DNA of 64,000 bases from Ceratothoa steindachneri (taxonomy: Eukaryota; Arthropoda; Malacostraca; Isopoda; Cymothoidae): the NCBI GenBank assembly GCA_963969495.1, contig OZ018326.1, positions 175,869,056 through 175,933,055 on the forward strand, read 5' to 3'. Below are positions 37,590 through 49,974 of this stretch, piece by piece. Made by a program: the position numbers and the translations under genes. Each line of letters starts with the position of its first letter. Positions within the stretch are counted from its first letter, which is position 1. The notes under the pieces are model-generated. The model did no database searches and was not told the DNA's origin. It was given only the letters and a program-made list of their open reading frames with translations.

Positions 37590-39038
37590 AAGAAGAACAA
37601 AAGCAGGCAAACAGAAAAACAACGGAAGAACTGGAATGATTTCCTTTGGTCCATTGATCGCCTCATTGACATCGCCCATGAAGATTCAATGTCAATGTAT
37701 ACAATCGCCGTGAACAGAAAGTTTCTACAAGCCCAGAGGGAGGAGGTGCGCCAGGGAATAATTTCAACAACACGGGTCATGTCTCTTGCACGTCGAGAAA
37801 AACAACAGCAGAGTGATAAAGAGAAGAAAGAACAGCGTATGAAGTGCTCTCAAGCTGCAAAGCGTAAACTGGAAGAAATCAATGGACTTGCCTCCAGCTC
37901 TACATCAAGTTCTATCAGTTTCAGTCCCACTCATTCCCCATTTTAGTGTCGTGGTGCCGAAAAGGATGCTGAAAGCTGTGTTGAAGGGCCATCTTTAGTC
38001 ATCACAACCCCAAAAAAGCGCACCAGGAGCTAGAAGTAATTCATGAATCCACAACTTTCAGCCACGCTGGATAGGGCCAAGTTATCCATTCGTGCAGGAA
38101 CGAGTTCATATACTTGCAGCAGCTGCAAAAAGCCTTGATAAGGATCCGGACGAGACAGAATGAAGTTTCGTACAGAAGCCGCTAAGAAAATTAAAAACTC
38201 GTTTAGGCCTTTGCTGCCACTGGTTATGCACTGGGATGGCAAAATGGTGCAGACAGAGGCAGGTGGTGCTGCAGCTATGCTCGACCGACTTTCTCTTTTG
38301 GGTTCATGACATGTCGTTGCCTAAAAACCTGAAGTTCAACGATTCGTCACTTTGTTCAGTGCGACATCTCCAGCTGCAGCCCCGGCACAAGACCTCCAAC
38401 TGCTTAAGATGCTGGTGTCCTAGACCGACAAGGTAGTGGTCAATGCAACAGATACAGTCTTTCGGCGCAATCTCTGGTACTTAAGTGAGAAGCTGGTTGT
38501 TTTTGCGTTTTCTGATGATCACTTGGCCATTGAGATGTTGAAAGAGATGTTAAATGCTTTTTAAGAGTAAGAGTTATCTCACGATCCTCCTCGACAATCA
38601 ATGGTCGAACTAACATCTACAGCACTTGCAGAGAAAACTGTTGCAATTTTTGAGATGTCTGCGACGCCATTCTTCTTTGAGATCTTTGGGTTGGTTTCAA
38701 GTTTCCTGGCACTTGGCTCATCGGAGTGGCCCGGCAATCAGGGATACTCCCTCGCCGCCTCCTGCGTCAAAGAACTGCACAATGTGAACGACTTCGCTGA
38801 GTGGGGCATCGCCCTGATGCAGTACTTCAATCTCCCGCGGTGGTGCGCATTTCTGTCTATGACTAGTTTCACTCTCCCAGTCGACAAGTTTATGTTGGCG
38901 GATGATGGAGTTGAGTTCTTCTCTGGTAACCCCAACGCCTTGTGCCTAGTTAGCATTCCTAGAATGTTTTGGCCTTTTGCACGCCAACCGCTTCTGTGGT
39001 GCTTATCCGAGTGTAAGACACCTTCCGTTCACCAGTAG
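37590..39038 (+). pseudogene. Internally deleted copy of the multicopy 'HWDGK' gene family
   Basis: The plus strand reads FLWSIDRLIDIAHEDSM, then FLQAQREEVRQG, a basic coiled run SDKEKKEQRMKCSQAAKRK and a serine tract (37640-37945). Then comes AAKKIKNSFRPLLPLVMHWD with GK (about 38180-38245), DRLSLLGS, AAAPAQDLQLLKMLVS, RNLWYLSEKLVVFAFSDDH (about 38470-38525), and a 145-codon frame at 38601-39038 containing SSEWPGNQGY and VNDFAEWGIALMQYF. I recognise this order from an uncharacterised family present in many copies in invertebrate genomes, probably transposon-related. The segment between DRL and AAAPAQD, which in that family holds a long central region (FDTTASNTG), is missing. Several stops occur. 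Its biochemical role is not known to me. Confidence 0.65.
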
Positions 39039-41520
39039 AATGGGACTGCAAGCTTGGAACGTGCGTCAGTGGCTTAGTACTTTCGACGGCTTTCTCTGCA
39101 TTCTCTAGCTTTGATGCTGCTTGCTAGCATTCAATGTACCTCGTTATATCGATTAAGGTGGCTGACTGGACTTTACATCCACAGGCTGAGAACCCTTTAA
39201 TGACTTGTTTACCTAGTGTGAATTGCATTACGATCTCACTTGGTGCCCGGACACCTGCCCGGGGAGGAACGATGTCTTGTTTGCCATGGTTCGACAAATA
39301 GGTTAGCGAGGCAGGGATTTTCTGTTAGATTTGTTGAACAGAAGCTAAACATAGGGTATCCTCACAGACTGCTGGTGAATGGCTATTGTGTATGGCTTTC
39401 GAAAACCACGTAGAAATCTGTCTACCAGAGCCAATTTCCGCCAAATCTCTCGAACTTCGTGCGTGTTAGCGTTGATTGAAATATTAGCAAATGTTAAACT
39501 AGCTCTTTTCCACGACAGCAGACTCCACAGGTCTTCAAAACAGTGCGACCTCCTCACGTTCTCCTCTACCGCAAATTCTCTGCACCGACTGAAAAATGCT
39601 TTTTTGAGGCCTTTCTTCAGAGACAGTACAACAGCTCCATGGTGTTTTTCGATCTTTTGAAGGCATAAAATACAGCATAGCAATACGGTATCATAGAATT
39701 TCCACAAAATTGGAGCTAGGGCACGCCTCCAAGTTATTATCTCGAAGTTTTGGTGTATCATCGATACCTTGTACGGTTGGTGGACACCTTTCTTGTCCAA
39801 TTGAACCCGAAGATGGTGACAGCATAAAAGTGTCCTCATTGTCAAACACTTTACCATGAGCATCAACAGTATAACCTAGGTGCTGGCGGAATATTTCATT
39901 GCAACGCACTACGTAGACAACCTTGGCTACGACTAATGTAGTTCTCTTCTGCTACCAACGACTAATTTCTCCAGACCCTTCCTAAACTTGGTTCCCTTTG
40001 ATTTGGTAAATTGCACCGTTTCATTGATTTTGATTTTGACCGAGACCTCACCTGAAAGGCTCATATTCGCAGCGTTAGGGTCTCGCGTCCTGCGCCATAG
40101 ACATACTTTTTCCGTTAAGTTTAGGACCTAAGCAGGTGATGGAGCTAATGGGTCTAGTGCCTTGTTTTCTATAGATCTTTTGTTCGTTCCAAGCTTGTTA
40201 CAGATTCGATTTTTATCTATCCGCAGCCGAGCGTGTGTTGCAGAAGGTGGACTCACTCCACTAAACCTTCCTTACCCTGGCCACTGGTGCCTCCGCACGT
40301 CCTCAATTGAAAGTCTACTTGTTGATATTTGTACCCGCGAGTCTTTCTCCTCCATCATTCGCCCAAAACTCTCACTACATCCGCATATGATCACAATAGT
40401 TCCTATACGGCAGAGAGAAGCCAGTCATACCCTAAGCCGTTTTGTTTTGAGGACTTGGTAACTCATTTTAGATTTGGGTGAAGATCTTAGTTAGGTGGCT
40501 CCTTTGCTTATGCCCAGAAGGCAACCTTAGTGTGTTCTCACCTTTTGTCTATTTTTCGCCTATTCTCTCAAAGCTTCCACAGCACCGGAAGTATTGCATT
40601 CGGCCTTTTGGTAGCACACTCTCTTGTCAAGCTGGATCCATACTAGTATAAAGGGATGGCTCAAGGCCAGGGGGCTGTCGATTTCCACACTTTAACCCCT
40701 CTGTATAAAGTCAGTGGGACTCAACCAAGCACTGTGTCTGTCTTCACGGCCAAGCAACATAGTTGCAATACCCCGTCAGTACCGGAGATAACGGATTATA
40801 ATCTAATGCCACTTACAAAGCGCCTTGAGTGATATCTTGGCATTAGAATCTCAACACCCCTTGGTTCGTGATATCCGTGATGCCACGATTGCCGCGAGCT
40901 GGGTGTATGTCAAGATTATCTTCCGGTGGACGTGTGGAACTTGTAGGGATTGAGCGCGGCATGAGTGCAGCAAAGAGACTGCAAAGAATGGGCGACAGAC
41001 CAGCCTTCGTTTCTTCCTCTCACTGAGTACATGGCAGGCATCAGGGCAGCCCTACAGTCTCTTTGGCAAAGAATATAGGAGACAGCCAAGCGCAACTAAA
41101 ATTTAGGTATCATTTGGCCGCAACTGTTTCTGCGGACCTACCCGCTAATACCATGATGGCGTTAGGTCACCTTCTGTAGTCTTTGAATTGGGCACAGTCC
41201 TGGGTCGCACAACCATTTAATGGAGTGCTCAGCAGCACATTATTTCGATGAATGCTTGTACCCCAGACTGTTAGGAAAATTCTTCTAAAAGTTCCAGTTT
41301 GGGGGATCTTTGCACACGTTACCCCTCGAGTGTGATTGCTACCTCTTGTACTTTTTATATAGATAGATACATGTGGACTATCTGAATAATTGGAGGAGGC
41401 TAGCCTCCTATATTTTCTTTGACTCTCTTGTGGGATCATCCTCACTCCAGTAAAGATGGACCAACATATAATAATGTTAATGTCTGGAATCGTTGTATGG
41501 ATGTGGAATAAATTCAAATT
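39039..41520. other. GC-richer unassigned block with long antisense frames
   Basis: Composition is much more balanced than the flanks from about 38.0 to 41.4 kb. Minus-strand frames of 173 codons (39345-39866) and 116 codons (41167-41517) and a plus-strand frame of 99 codons (40162-40461) are open. None gives a domain I recognise. The 173-codon product has FDTVLLCCILCLQ and a lysine-rich middle but no catalytic signature. The block could be an old, long element whose class is unreadable. Confidence 0.4.
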
Positions 41521-43289
41521 AGAAATTCTTTAGCATTAAATGCAAGGAAGGACACCTTGGATCACACTCGATTACCTGACTCTAAAATTAGATGGAAGAA
41601 ACTTGTGCTCTGATTTGAACGAAATAATAAGGAGAGAATAAAAAGGACACAAATATGTCTTGGTTTGTTATTCTATTTATGGGAATAAGAAAATTAAAAC
41701 AAATAAAGGATGTCGGAATAAACTAATAAAAACAAAGACATGAAGAAGAGTAAAATAAATAAAGGATGTCGGTATCAACTAAAAGAAGAAAGGAAGAAAG
41801 ACAATAACTAACATGAGAAAGAAGAAGAACAAAGGAGCAAAAAAACTTTGTACCGCTAATGGAAATCAAAATAGTCGCTTATATGGAACGTAAATATGAA
41901 TTACCCGAAAGGAGTGTAGTCGTTATCAATAAAAAACGATCCCTTTAAAAAAGGCGCTGTGTAATCATTTGAGGGCGGATGAGCTAAACTTTTCCTAGAG
42001 ATTATATGCAAAGTTGAAAATATCAATAGTTCTGATAAACAACTGTATTCTTTGTAAAGTTCTTAATGTAGTCAAGACAATCATGAAGAAAAATTTAATG
42101 TGAAAATATGTAAATTAAATACTAAATAGTAGGAAAATAAGATAAATTATTATTGGAAGGCCTATTTTACGGTGAAGATATCATTTGCAGCTTATTAATT
42201 TGTTTCGTAGTTTTCAACCTAGATATATAAACGAATCATAAATAACAAAGTATAACGATTTCAAATGTCTTATGTAAAGTGATTTGAAAAACTGCAGTGA
42301 AAGCAAATTAAATAAATCAAATTTAAAAAAGAACTGTTTAAATGCTACTGAACAAAGGAAATATTCTAAATTGCATATTATACTTTTTTGTGAGGTGTGT
42401 TTTAGCGACTTCTCAGTCTGATGATTACGCTTTAAATCTTTTGAAATTTGCATATAAGACTTTCATTGGCCTAATTCTTTCACGATAAAATTCTTCTCTT
42501 TTCGGAAAAATTCCTTCTACTGGCCTTTTCTTCAGAAAATACTTTTTGAAATTAATTAAACGGTAAGGATGCATTTGATATAACACTTAGACAAACTTTA
42601 GATATAATAACGAACTGGGTTTCGCACGTTGAAAAGGAGATAGCAGGTCGTAAATTCTCACCTAGTAACTCTCGTTTCCACTAAATACTCCCATTTGCTA
42701 TAGCTTACTGTTAATTTTTAAATTGATCTTTACACTTAGAAGATACATACGAGTATTTTCTGTAGACAGTCGCTACCTTAGTCCCCAATTTCTTTACCAA
42801 AAGTAGATACCAGGAGCTAGTTCTGCTTCATATCTGCTGCTTTCATCACTTGCTAATTCTAGCACACTTGGTATGAATTTTTATTTAGTGTTAGAAATAT
42901 TATAGAAGCATTGAGAGTAGATCTATTTTGCCAACACTTTAGACTCCTGAATATTATCTTCCTTTCCAATAAATTCACTCATAATTGACCTTTTTGCACA
43001 AGTTATTTATCAATTCAATCATTTGTTTTGCTAATCAAGCATCACAGAAAGGTTTTATTGTTTATCGACGAGAGCTTTATGAAAATTATACTTATCTCAA
43101 TTTGAATCTAGATGCTATCTTTATTTGTTTATTTACTTTTAAATTTTAATTTTAATTTATTAAAAACAGATTAATGTATTTGAACAAAATTAGTTGTAAC
43201 CTTGCTATAAAATGATAGAATTAGTTCCGCAACGAAAGAATTCCTCTTCTTCTGTTTTCTTAGGCTCCGTAGACATCAATACGAGCGCC
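41521..43289. other. Unassigned AT-rich sequence
   Basis: A diverged 58-bp direct duplication centred on AAATAAAGGATGTCGG occurs at about 41700 and 41758. Otherwise no motif or RNA gene is seen. Confidence 0.4.
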
Positions 43290-43900
43290 TTCTTTTACGA
43301 GATATATTGGCCATCTTTCATGCATCCTCTCCAACTCTGATTAGCATTTCCCTCGTAAAAAAATTGCAGTTATATCTTATACGTTCCTCTAACTCTTGAA
43401 CTTTTCAATGGCTTAGATGCATAGAGTTTACTTTCAGGAAGCCACACAGAAAGTAGTCACAAGGTGTCAAATCTAGTTCCTCTACGACCTACCCATCTAT
43501 TAGGGAACTTATGATTCAAGAAATCGCTCAATGCTTTAGCATAATGTGTAGGAGAAGTATCTTGTTGAAAATTCAATCATCAACATTGGCTACACGTTCC
43601 AATTCAGAGAGAAAAAGGTTTTGAGGCATCGCTAGATAAATGACACCTGTCGCATTAACAGTACGCTGCTGATCATCTTTGACGAAAAATTGTCCCATAA
43701 GCTACATATTTAGAATAGATAGCGTAACATACAACAAGCTTTGGAAAGTCACGGATCCTTCTCTACCACAACAAGTTGGTTTGCTTTTACCCTCACATCG
43801 CGTGTTATGTCGATTCACGTCACCAGATAAGTGAAAATTTCTTCATCACTGAAGAGCATGTTATGTAAGATAGAAGGGTAATTTCGGTGATGGTTTATGA
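43290..43900 (-). pseudogene. Mariner-class transposase fossil
   Basis: On the minus strand, MLFSDEEIFTYLV (about 43825-43862) carries the first catalytic Asp. LMGQFFVKDDQQRTVNATGV and IYLAMPQNLFLSELE (about 43590-43705) follow. The second block is IFQQDTSPTHYAKALSDFL with NHKFPNRW (about 43500-43575), with Asp retained. The end is CGFLKVNSMHL and LEERIRYNC (about 43380-43450), matching LWGYLKDKVYA and LKERI. The third catalytic block (SPDL) is replaced by TRFDTL. Stops and shifts are present. It is a different lineage from the other mariner-class fossils in this window. Confidence 0.78.
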
Positions 43901-44063
43901 ATGTCTCATATAGGTTATTTATAAATACATAAACAACTTATATCTTAAAAGGAAACATTTTAATGTGTTTACGTAGTATCCTTTGGATGGTTGAAAAATG
44001 AATGGCTAATTAACGCGAAGTTCTGCTTATGAACTTCTTTAGCTTCAGTCGAAAGTTTCTTCA
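43901..44063. other. Short unassigned gap
   Basis: Lies between a minus-strand transposase fossil and the readable start of a plus-strand LINE. Confidence 0.4.
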
Positions 44064-46930
44064 AAAGTGCCAACCCCAAACACAGCCATCTCACGTGACC
44101 CCTGACTAAACAAACCTAAAGAAGCACAAACACAAAAACAAGCGCCACTCACACCGAAAAAAACACACACCTCCACACCAACAAAGGAGGCAGTCCGACC
44201 CAAGGAGATCAGGTCTTCTAGGTCGTGGAAAATCTCCAAAACTCGTAGTCTACGGTTTACCACCCAATCACGTGGGAGGGAACACCAGCTCAAATACCAT
44301 TCGAGAGGCTTCAACCTAAAATTGTACGCCCCTGAATCGACTCCGTTCCCAGCTAAGATTGACTCCCGTGAAGTATCGGAAGGTCTGAGAAACCGGACGA
44401 TACAAGGGACAATGCTCAGACGAGGTTTCGGAGCGACAGGTTGAGGAGGCCCTCGCACAAAATAAGGTAAAATTGACCACGGACTGTTTTCACACGATAA
44501 CCAAAACTGAATTTCAAAAAAAAAGAAATGGCAGGGAGTGAACCCCGCCCAGTACACCACATGGGGCTAAAGTAGATCGCGAATAAGCGTCTACTTTAAT
44601 CCCACGCACTAAAAGAACCTAAATTACTCAAAATGACCAATAGACTTTCGATCATACAAATGAATGTCGATGGGTGGGTCGGAAAAGATTCCATCTATGG
44701 CACCATTCTGCGAAAAAAGTAACCTTGACATTATACTTATAAACGAACACGGAATGACCACACATGAAGAATTAAAAATATTTCAATACCACGTCATTAG
44801 CAAAAATTATAGCCAGAAACGGTATGACGGCTGCGAAATAGCCGTCAAAAAAGGACTTAAATACCAAAAAACTAGCAGACTTAGATGAATCTTACCTTGC
44901 CATTGAGGTAGGCACTACCCTGGGGTTAGAAGGTTGTACCATTGCACAACCTTCTACAGATCTTCGACCATAAGAAAAACGTAATCTTTGCTGGGGATCT
45001 GAATGCAAGATGTGCAGCATTAGGGTTTACCTCCTACAACAATGCAGGTAGAAACGACAAGTCTTACTTGACAGAAAATACGTGACTAGAATCGGGTCAG
45101 AATTCTTAGGATTTTCTGGTCTTTAATCTTTAAAATTACCCCCGAAGAAAATGACAATTATGACATCGATTTCGAAAATGACATAATCTAACAGCTAAAC
45201 ACACAAATGCATAAAACCTCCCCTTATCATTGTGTGTCTTAGGAAAGAGTGATGGAGGGCTATGGGAGTAAAATAACTGCCCAAGAGCTCTTCGTTGCAC
45301 TAAATCCTTTTGTCAAAGAGCACCGGGTAGCACGGGGCTGACCAGGGATAATTTTTTCAAGACCCCGCCTAATGTTCTGAGTGGGCTTCTTAACATCATG
45401 AATCCCGCTCTGAACACGGGCTATTTTCCCGATCAGTGGAAAGTGGCCGAGATGATCTTCATTTCTAAATCGGAAAAGCCCCCGGACTGCCCTACCAGCT
45501 TCCGGCCGATATCTCTCTTAGAATTCGCTGGCAAAGTCTTCGAGAAGATATTGGCAAATAGGGTCAACTCTTTTCTTGACGAAGCCAACTTGCATAACGA
45601 GCAGCAACACGGCTTCAGAAAGAAAAGAGGGACTGACACGGCCCTAGCCATTATTACGGAAAAACTTGCAAACATCAAGGCAAGCAAAAGGCAGGCCGAC
45701 CTGGTGCTCCGCGATGTTAAAATAGCTTTTGATAAGGTTTGGAATCGAGGCGTGCAATGTAAGATCCTGCAAGTAGGCCTCAACCCCATTCTTGAGAGGA
45801 TTCTATGCGATTACATAATGGAGAAGAGAGCATATATACAATTTAAAGAACACAAAGGCCCCGAATTCGAGTACAAATCAGGGGTCCCACAAGGGCGCTG
45901 TCTCAGTCCCCTTTTATACAACAGTTATACACGTGACTTACTACAACTTCTCTCCAAAGGTACAATATACGTCCAGTTCGCTGACGATATATCGCAAATT
46001 TGTTTTGCCGCTTACGTTCACAGAAAATTTATGGCGAGAAACACGGCTAGGGAGATATCTAACATCAACTGTTTCGAGAGGAAATAGAAGATATCGACCA
46101 ATGCCCCAAAATTCAAAATAATTCCCATGTTTCGCAAGACCTTCAACGATATACGGGTAGAAGGGGAGCGAATCCCCTACTGCTCGCAAGGGACGGTTCT
46201 AAGGCTCAAAACCACCACAGGGGGCTACAAGAGTCATATCGGACGAACAGTCGCGAATGGCAAGAAAGATTTGAGGGATTTTCATAGGTTTCGTGACCTA
46301 ACTCGCTCAAATAAACTCAAGATATTCAATGCGTGCATTCGCTCGAGACTCTTATACCCCACGGTGCCGTTAAACACGAGCGCCAAGACCCACATTGCGA
46401 AACTTCAAGTCATCCAGAACAAAGCGGTTTTACTTATTACAAACACCCGAAGGAGAGATTATCTCCGATCAACGTGGCGCTCCACGAGAGAGCAAAGAGG
46501 ATATGGCAAGCCATTGGCGCCCGCCTGATCCCTGAATTCTTTCGTACGACTCGGTTGGATTATCTCCGATCAACGTGCTTCTCTACTAGAGAGCGAAGAG
46601 GTTATGGCAAGCCATTGGCGCCCACCTGACCCCTGAATTCTTTCGTACACATTTAGAAATCGAAGTAGACCGACAAATAATACCATTTAAAAGTAGCAAG
46701 ATACAGACAGACAATGACGTGACTCCGAAATTCACTTGACAGAACTGACAAAAACGTCCAATGTAATGCCCAGGTTCCTTTAGCAAATTAAAACTCAAAT
46801 TAAAAACCATTTGCAAAACGCAAACTAAAAATCCAATTCACTTTTTAAATTCATTTAAAAAATGATAAACATAAAACTTTTCAAAAACTTTTCAAAAACT
46901 CACAGCGGGAATAAAACCCCGCTAAAAATA
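44064..46930 (+). pseudogene. Jockey-superfamily LINE: ORF1 trace, endonuclease, RT, C-terminus
   Basis: The most extended LINE here. At 44106-44450 a Lys/Pro-rich plus-strand frame of about 115 codons may be the end of ORF1. Pol starts at about 44634 (MTNRLSIIQMNVDGWVGK). Its endonuclease continues SNLDIILINEHG, RYDGCEIAVKKGLKYQ and NVIFAGDLNARC (44990-45012). The RT runs unbroken for 230 codons at 45398-46087. It contains FRPISLLEFAGKVFEKIL, EQQHGFRKKRGTDTAL, DVKIAFDKVW, SGVPQGRCLSPLLYN and the catalytic box FADD (45977-45988). The C-terminal part contains IAKLQVIQNKAVLLIT, then SPINVALHERAKRIWQAIGA. It is defective: frame changes in the endonuclease, a gap between endonuclease and RT, and a tandem duplication in the tail. 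Confidence 0.88.
46457..46648 (+). repeat. 101-bp tandem duplication inside the LINE tail
   Basis: GATTATCTCCGATCAACGTG at 46457 recurs at 46558, and both copies run to CTGAATTCTTTCGTAC. Copy 1 encodes the expected NVALHERAKRIW. Copy 2 carries CTTCTCTACTAGAGAGCGA in its place. The duplication arose in the element or after insertion. Confidence 0.92.
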
Positions 46931-47319
46931 AAGGCTTAAATGCCAAAAGATCAATCGATCAATAAGATCGAAAATAATAATTAAATTAACCACGATTAAT
47001 TTGATAAAATAAACTATAAATTTATAGTTCATTAAATAATGAAAAAACAACCCCAAAACACACAAATCTAACACATTGACAGAGCTACCCTTTCCCCAGG
47101 GATCTTTCTATTCTGTCTCCTACACATCATCTATTCTTTAAACTCACCCTTTAACCACTTTACTCTCTTACTATTCTCTCTCTAATTCTACCTACATTTC
47201 ATCTCTTATTTTGTCCTTCGAAAGTTTCTTCAATGATAGCAATGTTTTCTTCAGAACGGCTACTTCAATCAGAGATACTCCCTGGTCTATTAGCCACAGA
47301 GCCTGTTCCCATAAATCTC
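46931..47319. other. LINE 3' flank and unassigned sequence
   Basis: No poly-A or microsatellite tail of the LINE could be fixed. No other motif. Confidence 0.35.
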
Positions 47320-47380
47320 TAATGAATGAAATAAATCGTAGAGCGTGCTGGGTACGCTCTACAATTCATTTCATTCATTA
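47320..47380. repeat. 61-nt hairpin, 27-bp stem, 7-nt loop
   Basis: Arms 47320-47346 and 47354-47380 are reverse complements with two mismatches. The stem tip is GTAGAGCGT / ACGCTCTAC around loop GCTGGGT and the base is TAATGAATGAAAT. There is no coding context. Its size fits a microRNA-type precursor or a tiny foldback element; the sequence does not decide. Confidence 0.88.
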
Positions 47381-49974
47381 ATTTAGAATAATGGAAATCG
47401 TCTTTCAGTTTCGGTTGGAGATTGGTAAAATTCCTGCCAGGCATCGATTTTAGCCTTTATTTCCAAAGTCAAATGATCACCCATTTTAACCTTTAACCAG
47501 ATGTAGAGTTCAACTTATATACCAACAATTTCTAATTTATTGAACTATTTTATACTACGAAAAATAAAAATAATGTTGCGGAATTTTTGAATGATTCCGT
47601 ATTTTTGCTAGATTCTGATAATGTTTCACAAAGTCACTTTAATGAATCAAATAATATTGAAATAGTTCCGAGTGTGTTTAAAGAACCAAATGTGACACTG
47701 ATTTTCATAAGATAGTGAAACTGACCATGGAAATTTAGGTCGATTCCTTAACTTCCCATCTTAGCATGATCTAAAAGCCTATTAATTATAGGGGACGAAT
47801 CCTACATGATTTGGGGCCCAAAAACTTAATTAATGATACTTATCATGCTTATATCAGCAACCTTGGTGCTTAATTAATTTATTAAAATTGTTCACCTAAA
47901 ATAATCTCATAACTTTTAATAGTGTTTATTTCTCCTTTTCATAAGATATTCTTATTTTGCCGTAAACGAGACTTTAAATACATACATAAAAGCGCATCAT
48001 ATACCACAGATTCCCTTAAATCGATTAAACACTTAATTGTCTACCTCAGGCAGAACAACGAGGGAAGAGAAATGTCTGATGGAGTTTGCTTTAGATATGT
48101 GTAAGGCAATACAATCATACCAATAAAATTCAAAGAAAGTTCATAAATTGACTATCATGCATTATACAGGGCTGATGTCGGAATAAATTTGAGTTTCTTA
48201 ATTTCAAGAGACCATAGAGTTCAAAACAGTGGGCTGTAGTAGGTTAGAAAGACACCAGACCCTGACGAAGAACAAGCAGTTCTATTTTGTTTACCTATTT
48301 TGCGAAAATGCATCTTAAGCTGAAAGATCCTTTAACTTAGAGGTACGTAATTAATTATTGAAGTTAAAAATAAATCCGTTGAGTCAAATAGAGTGATCCT
48401 GATTTAATTTTAATTTAAAATCGTAAATTGGGCTGACAGAGAATCTGTATCTAAAAAACTAAATGGTTTCACCAAAATAAAGTACATTTCTATTTGAACT
48501 AGATAACCAAGCTTATTAACAAATGATTTAACACTGCAATGGCTGAAAACCTTTTCAAGTATAAATTTAAGCAGACATAAATTATTACCTTCGCAAGTCG
48601 TTGAACGCAGCTTTAAGCAATAGGTTTAATTAAGAAGAAACATGAAAAATATTACCTCTATAAACAATTATTAAAGATAAACTTAAGCAATATAAGTGGC
48701 CATCTTCGTGATCAATTGAGCTCAAATTTGGCACATAATTTATGTGTATAAGGAGGTAGATAAGAGCGATGTTTTGTCCTGATTTTCATAAATATCATTG
48801 TCCCACACACCGGGTTGGAAACATGTCATGTTACTTGGAAAGCACATGTGTGGGCAAAATAATCGGAAACTTGTAAAAAATGTACTTCTATATGAGAAAA
48901 AGGTTATAAGCTATGCTAAGTTTCACCTCCCCCTCCAAATACATTGCCATCCCTTCCCAGTGCAAAGTCAGAGATGGAGCTAAAATTCCTGATTACTTAG
49001 GGATTCTACAATGATTGAGCATCCCTCAAAACTGGCCGACGGCCCATGCAAAGATGACCTCCGAGCTTTTCTAAGGCAACTAGATTCTAGCCCATGAAAG
49101 AACGTAGCGAGCGAATCAGTGTTTAATGAAACACCAGGTATGTCAGCTAATTAACCAATAAAAATTAATAGATATAAACAACCAGTAATTAAAACATATA
49201 ATTTCCATCCCATTTATCCGACAGTTTGACCTTGTCTCTTCACTTTTCTTAGTCTGACCCCCAGTAGTTCTTAGTGTCTTTGCCATTCTTTGTTTCAAAG
49301 GAACCCCTGTGGTCAGAATATTGCCTTGTTATAAAAATTACCCCCATGTCTTAAGAGACTTTGAGGTTCGCAGATCGAAGCCAATCAGATGGATGTGACA
49401 CCCGCTCTTCTGTTCAAAATTTTCCCCGTTTCCTTTAAAAATCATTCGTTTCTCCTTTGGAAATTTTCCCACTCTGCTTCAAATTCCACATGAGTGTCGT
49501 GTCTTCTCATCTCTGAGATCCCCAAATAGTCTCCTCTTAGGAAAATTCCGACTATGTGCATGCAACATATATGCTAATCCATTAATCTTTACCAGACTTT
49601 TTGAATACTCTCCTCCACGAGTTCTTTGCGAGAGATGCTATCGTGTGTCTACGCATTCGATGTTGCTTTTGCGTCTTCCTGGAGTTCTGTAATCAATAGA
49701 TGGACCGAAGCAAATCTTTTATCTTTTATCTATTAAAAAACAAAAAAACAATCATACAACGGGTTGTCACGGCAGTAAAAATTGAGTGTTCCAATTAACG
49801 AGTTTGTGTAGGCTAAGAATATTAGGACTGCTTGAAATAATATTTTATATTTCTCGAACAACTATTACTATATTTATATTTTATTGATAAATTTTCTTAA
49901 ATTCAACCTTCTGTAGATTAAATACACAAATTTGGGCACATTCGGAAACTAGCGAAAAATTCCTCATCATCACT
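47381..49974. other. Long unassigned AT-rich stretch
   Basis: Open frames at 47922-48104 and 48798-48983 (+) have no motif. A weak inverted pair CCCACACA / TGTGTGGG lies at about 48801-48855. No RNA gene is seen. Confidence 0.4.

Noticed and set aside
37535..37780. 81-codon minus-strand frame with Phe/Arg-rich end
   Set aside because: Antisense to the basic coiled part of the 'HWDGK' family copy on the plus strand.
44045..44560. 171-codon minus-strand open frame, the second longest in the window after the frame at 39345-39866
   Set aside because: It lies antisense to the LINE's leading region, and the plus strand there reads as a plausible ORF1 end followed by the pol start. The minus product is Phe/Cys/Trp-rich without a domain.
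45433..45789. 118-codon minus-strand frame
   Set aside because: Shadow of the LINE reverse transcriptase on the plus strand, which carries all RT motifs.
49365..49395. GAGGTTCGCAGATCGAAGCC as a tRNA B-box
   Set aside because: It deviates from the B-box consensus and no cloverleaf could be drawn around it.
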